Shown piece by piece: positions 60,357-61,872 of a stretch of 61,872 nt of DNA (position 1 is the first letter of the stretch; the number at the start of each line of letters is the position of its first letter). This DNA comes from an uncultured Pelagimonas sp. (GTDB taxonomy: Bacteria > Pseudomonadota > Alphaproteobacteria > Rhodobacterales > Rhodobacteraceae). The stretch spans positions 1-61,872 of the forward strand of contig CANMIH010000019.1 of the NCBI GenBank assembly GCA_947497905.1. Reading direction: 5' to 3'. The notes under the pieces were generated by a model, which saw nothing but the letters and a program-made list of their open reading frames with translations, was not told where the DNA came from and ran no database searches. Position numbers and translations under genes: made by a program.

Positions 60357-61739
60357 ATGCTGAATTCCCTCTCGGGTCGTTTCCTGATCCTGACCACAAT
60401 CTTTGTCATGTTGGCCGAAGTGCTGATCTTTGTGCCGTCTGTGGCGCGGTATCGCGAGGATTATCTTCTGGCGCGGCTCGAACGGGCGCAGATTGCGTCA
60501 CTGGCGCTGTTGGCGGATGATATGCTGACGGAAGAGCTTGAGGCGGAGCTGCTTGAAAATGCCGGTGTCTATAATGTGGTGCTGCGCCGCAATGAGATCC
60601 GGCAGCTGATGCTGTCGTCGCCGATGCCTCATGACGTTACCATCAGTTTTGATTTGCGCGGGGCAGGGGCGCCGCGTCTGATATTGGATGCGATGTCGCG
60701 ATTGATCGCGCCCGAACCCGAACTGATCCGGGTGATCGGTGTGCCGTCTTTAAATGCGGGGGATCTGATTGAGGTTACCATGGATACGGCCCCCCTGCGG
60801 GCGTCGATGATTGACTATGGCAAACGGATTCTCCTGCTGTCTGCGGTGATCTCGGTTGTTACGGCGGTTTTGCTGTTCCTTGCGGTGCGGGTACTTCTGG
60901 TGCGACCGATCGAAGGGGTCGTCAATTATATGCGGGCCTATTCCGACGCGCCGGAAGATGTTCGCAGCGTGATCAAGCCCTCTTCGGGCGTCACCGAACT
61001 GCGTGAGGCGGAAGAAGCTTTGCAGATGATGCAGACTCATCTGACACAGGCCCTGAAGCAAAAGGAGCGTCTTGCGCAACTTGGCGGTGCCGTGGCCCGA
61101 GTGAGCCATGACCTGCGCAACATCCTGACAGCAGCCCAACTGTTTACTGACCGGATTGAAATGTCGGAAGATCCAACGGTCAAACGTATGGCGCCCAAGC
61201 TGGTCAACTCAATCTCGCGAGCGGTGTCACTTTGTGAAAGCACATTGGCCTTTGGGCGGGCAGAGGAGCCCGCGCCAAGTCTGACGGTTTTCAATCTCTC
61301 CGAGCTGGTCACCGAGCTGTATGATGCGGAACGGTTGGCTGTCGGTGAGGCGGACTTGGAGTTTGTAAATGATGTTCCACCATCTTTGATGGTGCGAGGC
61401 GACCCGGAGCAAATCTATCGCGCCATCAGCAACCTTGTGCGCAATGCGCGTCAGGCGATGGTAGCTACGGGAAAACCTGGCACTCTGCGGCTGTCCGCGC
61501 GATCTGAAGAAGACCATTGGACCATTCAGCTAGTCGATACTGGTCCGGGTCTACCCGCCAAGGCGCAAGAGAATCTGTTCAAACCGTTCCAAGGAGGGGT
61601 TCGTAAGGGGGGTACAGGGCTTGGGCTCGCGATTGTGGCCGAACTTATTCGGGGTCATGGTGGTACGGTGGAGCTGAAATCTAGTGATGAAACAGGCACT
61701 TGCTTTGAGATTTGCCTGCCGATGGGCGAAATGACATGA
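60357..61739 (+). CDS. Membrane sensor histidine kinase
   Basis: 460 residues: TM1 (about 8-28), a periplasmic sensor (about 30-158), TM2 (about 160-185), a HAMP-like linker, then HisKA with His251 (ARVSHDLRNILTAAQLF) and an ATPase domain with NLVRNARQAM, VDTGPGLP and GGTGLGLAIVAELI. No response regulator follows inside the window. It starts 15 bases after the flavoprotein stop and may be in the same transcript. Confidence 0.93.
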   Translation: MLNSLSGRFLILTTIFVMLAEVLIFVPSVARYREDYLLARLERAQIASLALLADDMLTEELEAELLENAGVYNVVLRRNEIRQLMLSSPMPHDVTISFDLRGAGAPRLILDAMSRLIAPEPELIRVIGVPSLNAGDLIEVTMDTAPLRASMIDYGKRILLLSAVISVVTAVLLFLAVRVLLVRPIEGVVNYMRAYSDAPEDVRSVIKPSSGVTELREAEEALQMMQTHLTQALKQKERLAQLGGAVARVSHDLRNILTAAQLFTDRIEMSEDPTVKRMAPKLVNSISRAVSLCESTLAFGRAEEPAPSLTVFNLSELVTELYDAERLAVGEADLEFVNDVPPSLMVRGDPEQIYRAISNLVRNARQAMVATGKPGTLRLSARSEEDHWTIQLVDTGPGLPAKAQENLFKPFQGGVRKGGTGLGLAIVAELIRGHGGTVELKSSDETGTCFEICLPMGEMT

Positions 61740-61766
61740 AAAGTTTACTTTGGCGCTTTTTTGCAC

Positions 61767-61795
61767 TTGCGCCCTTAGGGCGTAACCATTAGACC
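61767..61795 (+). promoter_or_regulatory. Possible promoter of tRNA-Arg
   Basis: TTGCGC and TAGACC with a 17-base spacer end nine bases before the tRNA. The boxes are only fair matches. Confidence 0.35.
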
Positions 61796-61804
61796 GCCCC
61801 TCAC

Positions 61805-61872
61805 GGACCGATAGCTCAGCTGGATAGAGTACTTGACTACGAATCAAGGGGTCGGGGGTTCGAATCCTCCTC
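61805..61872 (+). tRNA. tRNA-Arg(ACG), 3' end outside the window
   Basis: GGACCGA starts the acceptor stem. The D arm is GCTC / GAGT, the anticodon stem CTTGA / TCAAG with loop CTACGAA (anticodon ACG at 61839-61841), and the T arm GGGGG-TTCGAAT-CCTCC. The last residues of the acceptor strand lie beyond the window. The ACG anticodon is the A34-to-inosine substrate of TadA and reads CGU/CGC/CGA. Confidence 0.93.

Noticed and set aside
1-61872. CRISPR arrays, insertion sequences, integrases or prophage genes
   Set aside because: Scanned for repeated spacer-type arrays, transposase motifs and terminal repeats; none seen, even at the edges of the 5.5-25.1 kb block.

Overview
The window is a piece of an alphaproteobacterial chromosome, most likely from the Rhodobacteraceae (Roseobacter group). 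The evidence is the protein style of the ribosomal genes, the TRAP transporter genes, an ATP12-type F1-ATPase chaperone, a zinc-lid adenylate kinase, DUF1127 mini-proteins, and the neighbourhood argB / engB / MOSC / yidC / rnpA / rpmH. The species was not identified. I saw no insertion sequence, phage gene, CRISPR array or rRNA. One tRNA gene (Arg, anticodon ACG) runs off the right end.

Positions 1-37450 hold the ribosomal protein supercluster on the plus strand: tuf(end)-rpsJ-rplC-rplD-rplW, rplB-rpsS-rplV-rpsC-rplP, rpmC-rpsQ-rplN-rplX-rplE-rpsN-rpsH-rplF-rplR-rpsE-rpmD, rplO-secY-adk, rpsM-rpsK-rpoA, rplQ. The cluster is broken in several places. The largest break is 19.7 kb between rplP and rpmC and holds 18 genes: a chemoreceptor, a TRAP transporter with a D-amino-acid-dehydrogenase-like flavoprotein, a thiamine-diphosphate enzyme, an Asp/Glu-racemase-like protein with LysR and GntR regulators, an orphan hybrid kinase, GlxA- and MarR-type regulators, a DM13 protein, a 2OG-Fe(II) oxygenase, an HTTM membrane protein with a soluble partner, and a diguanylate cyclase. 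A second break, between rpmD and rplO, holds three DUF1127 genes and a 45-codon ORF. Each ribosomal segment has terminators behind it, and several have a recognisable sigma-70 promoter in front (TTGNNN-N17-TATANC type), so the segments can be transcribed separately.

Positions 37451-50200 hold housekeeping and stress genes: a secreted lyase-like protein, a YitT membrane protein, DAHP synthase (aroG) preceded by a leader peptide rich in Phe/Trp/Tyr codons and a terminator/antiterminator pair, a Deg protease, rarA, crcB, an RluA-type pseudouridine synthase, a HAD phosphatase, ATP12, an orphan amino-acid binding protein, sixA, a 4Fe-4S protein, argB and an SDR. Positions 50254-61872 hold engB, a MOSC protein, yidC, an EAL phosphodiesterase, ttcA, an alpha/beta hydrolase, yidD-rnpA-rpmH, and a plus-strand run of VTT membrane protein, flavoprotein disulfide reductase and histidine kinase, followed by the tRNA.

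The most interesting items are the aroG attenuator; the DUF1127 block, where two promoters share an upstream CTGC-N3-GCAG element at nearly the same spacing; the double-regulated catabolic cluster of unknown substrate; the HTTM two-gene cassette; and the split ribosomal cluster with its own second promoter and structured leader. All functional calls come from reading the sequence and remembered family features. No database search was run.
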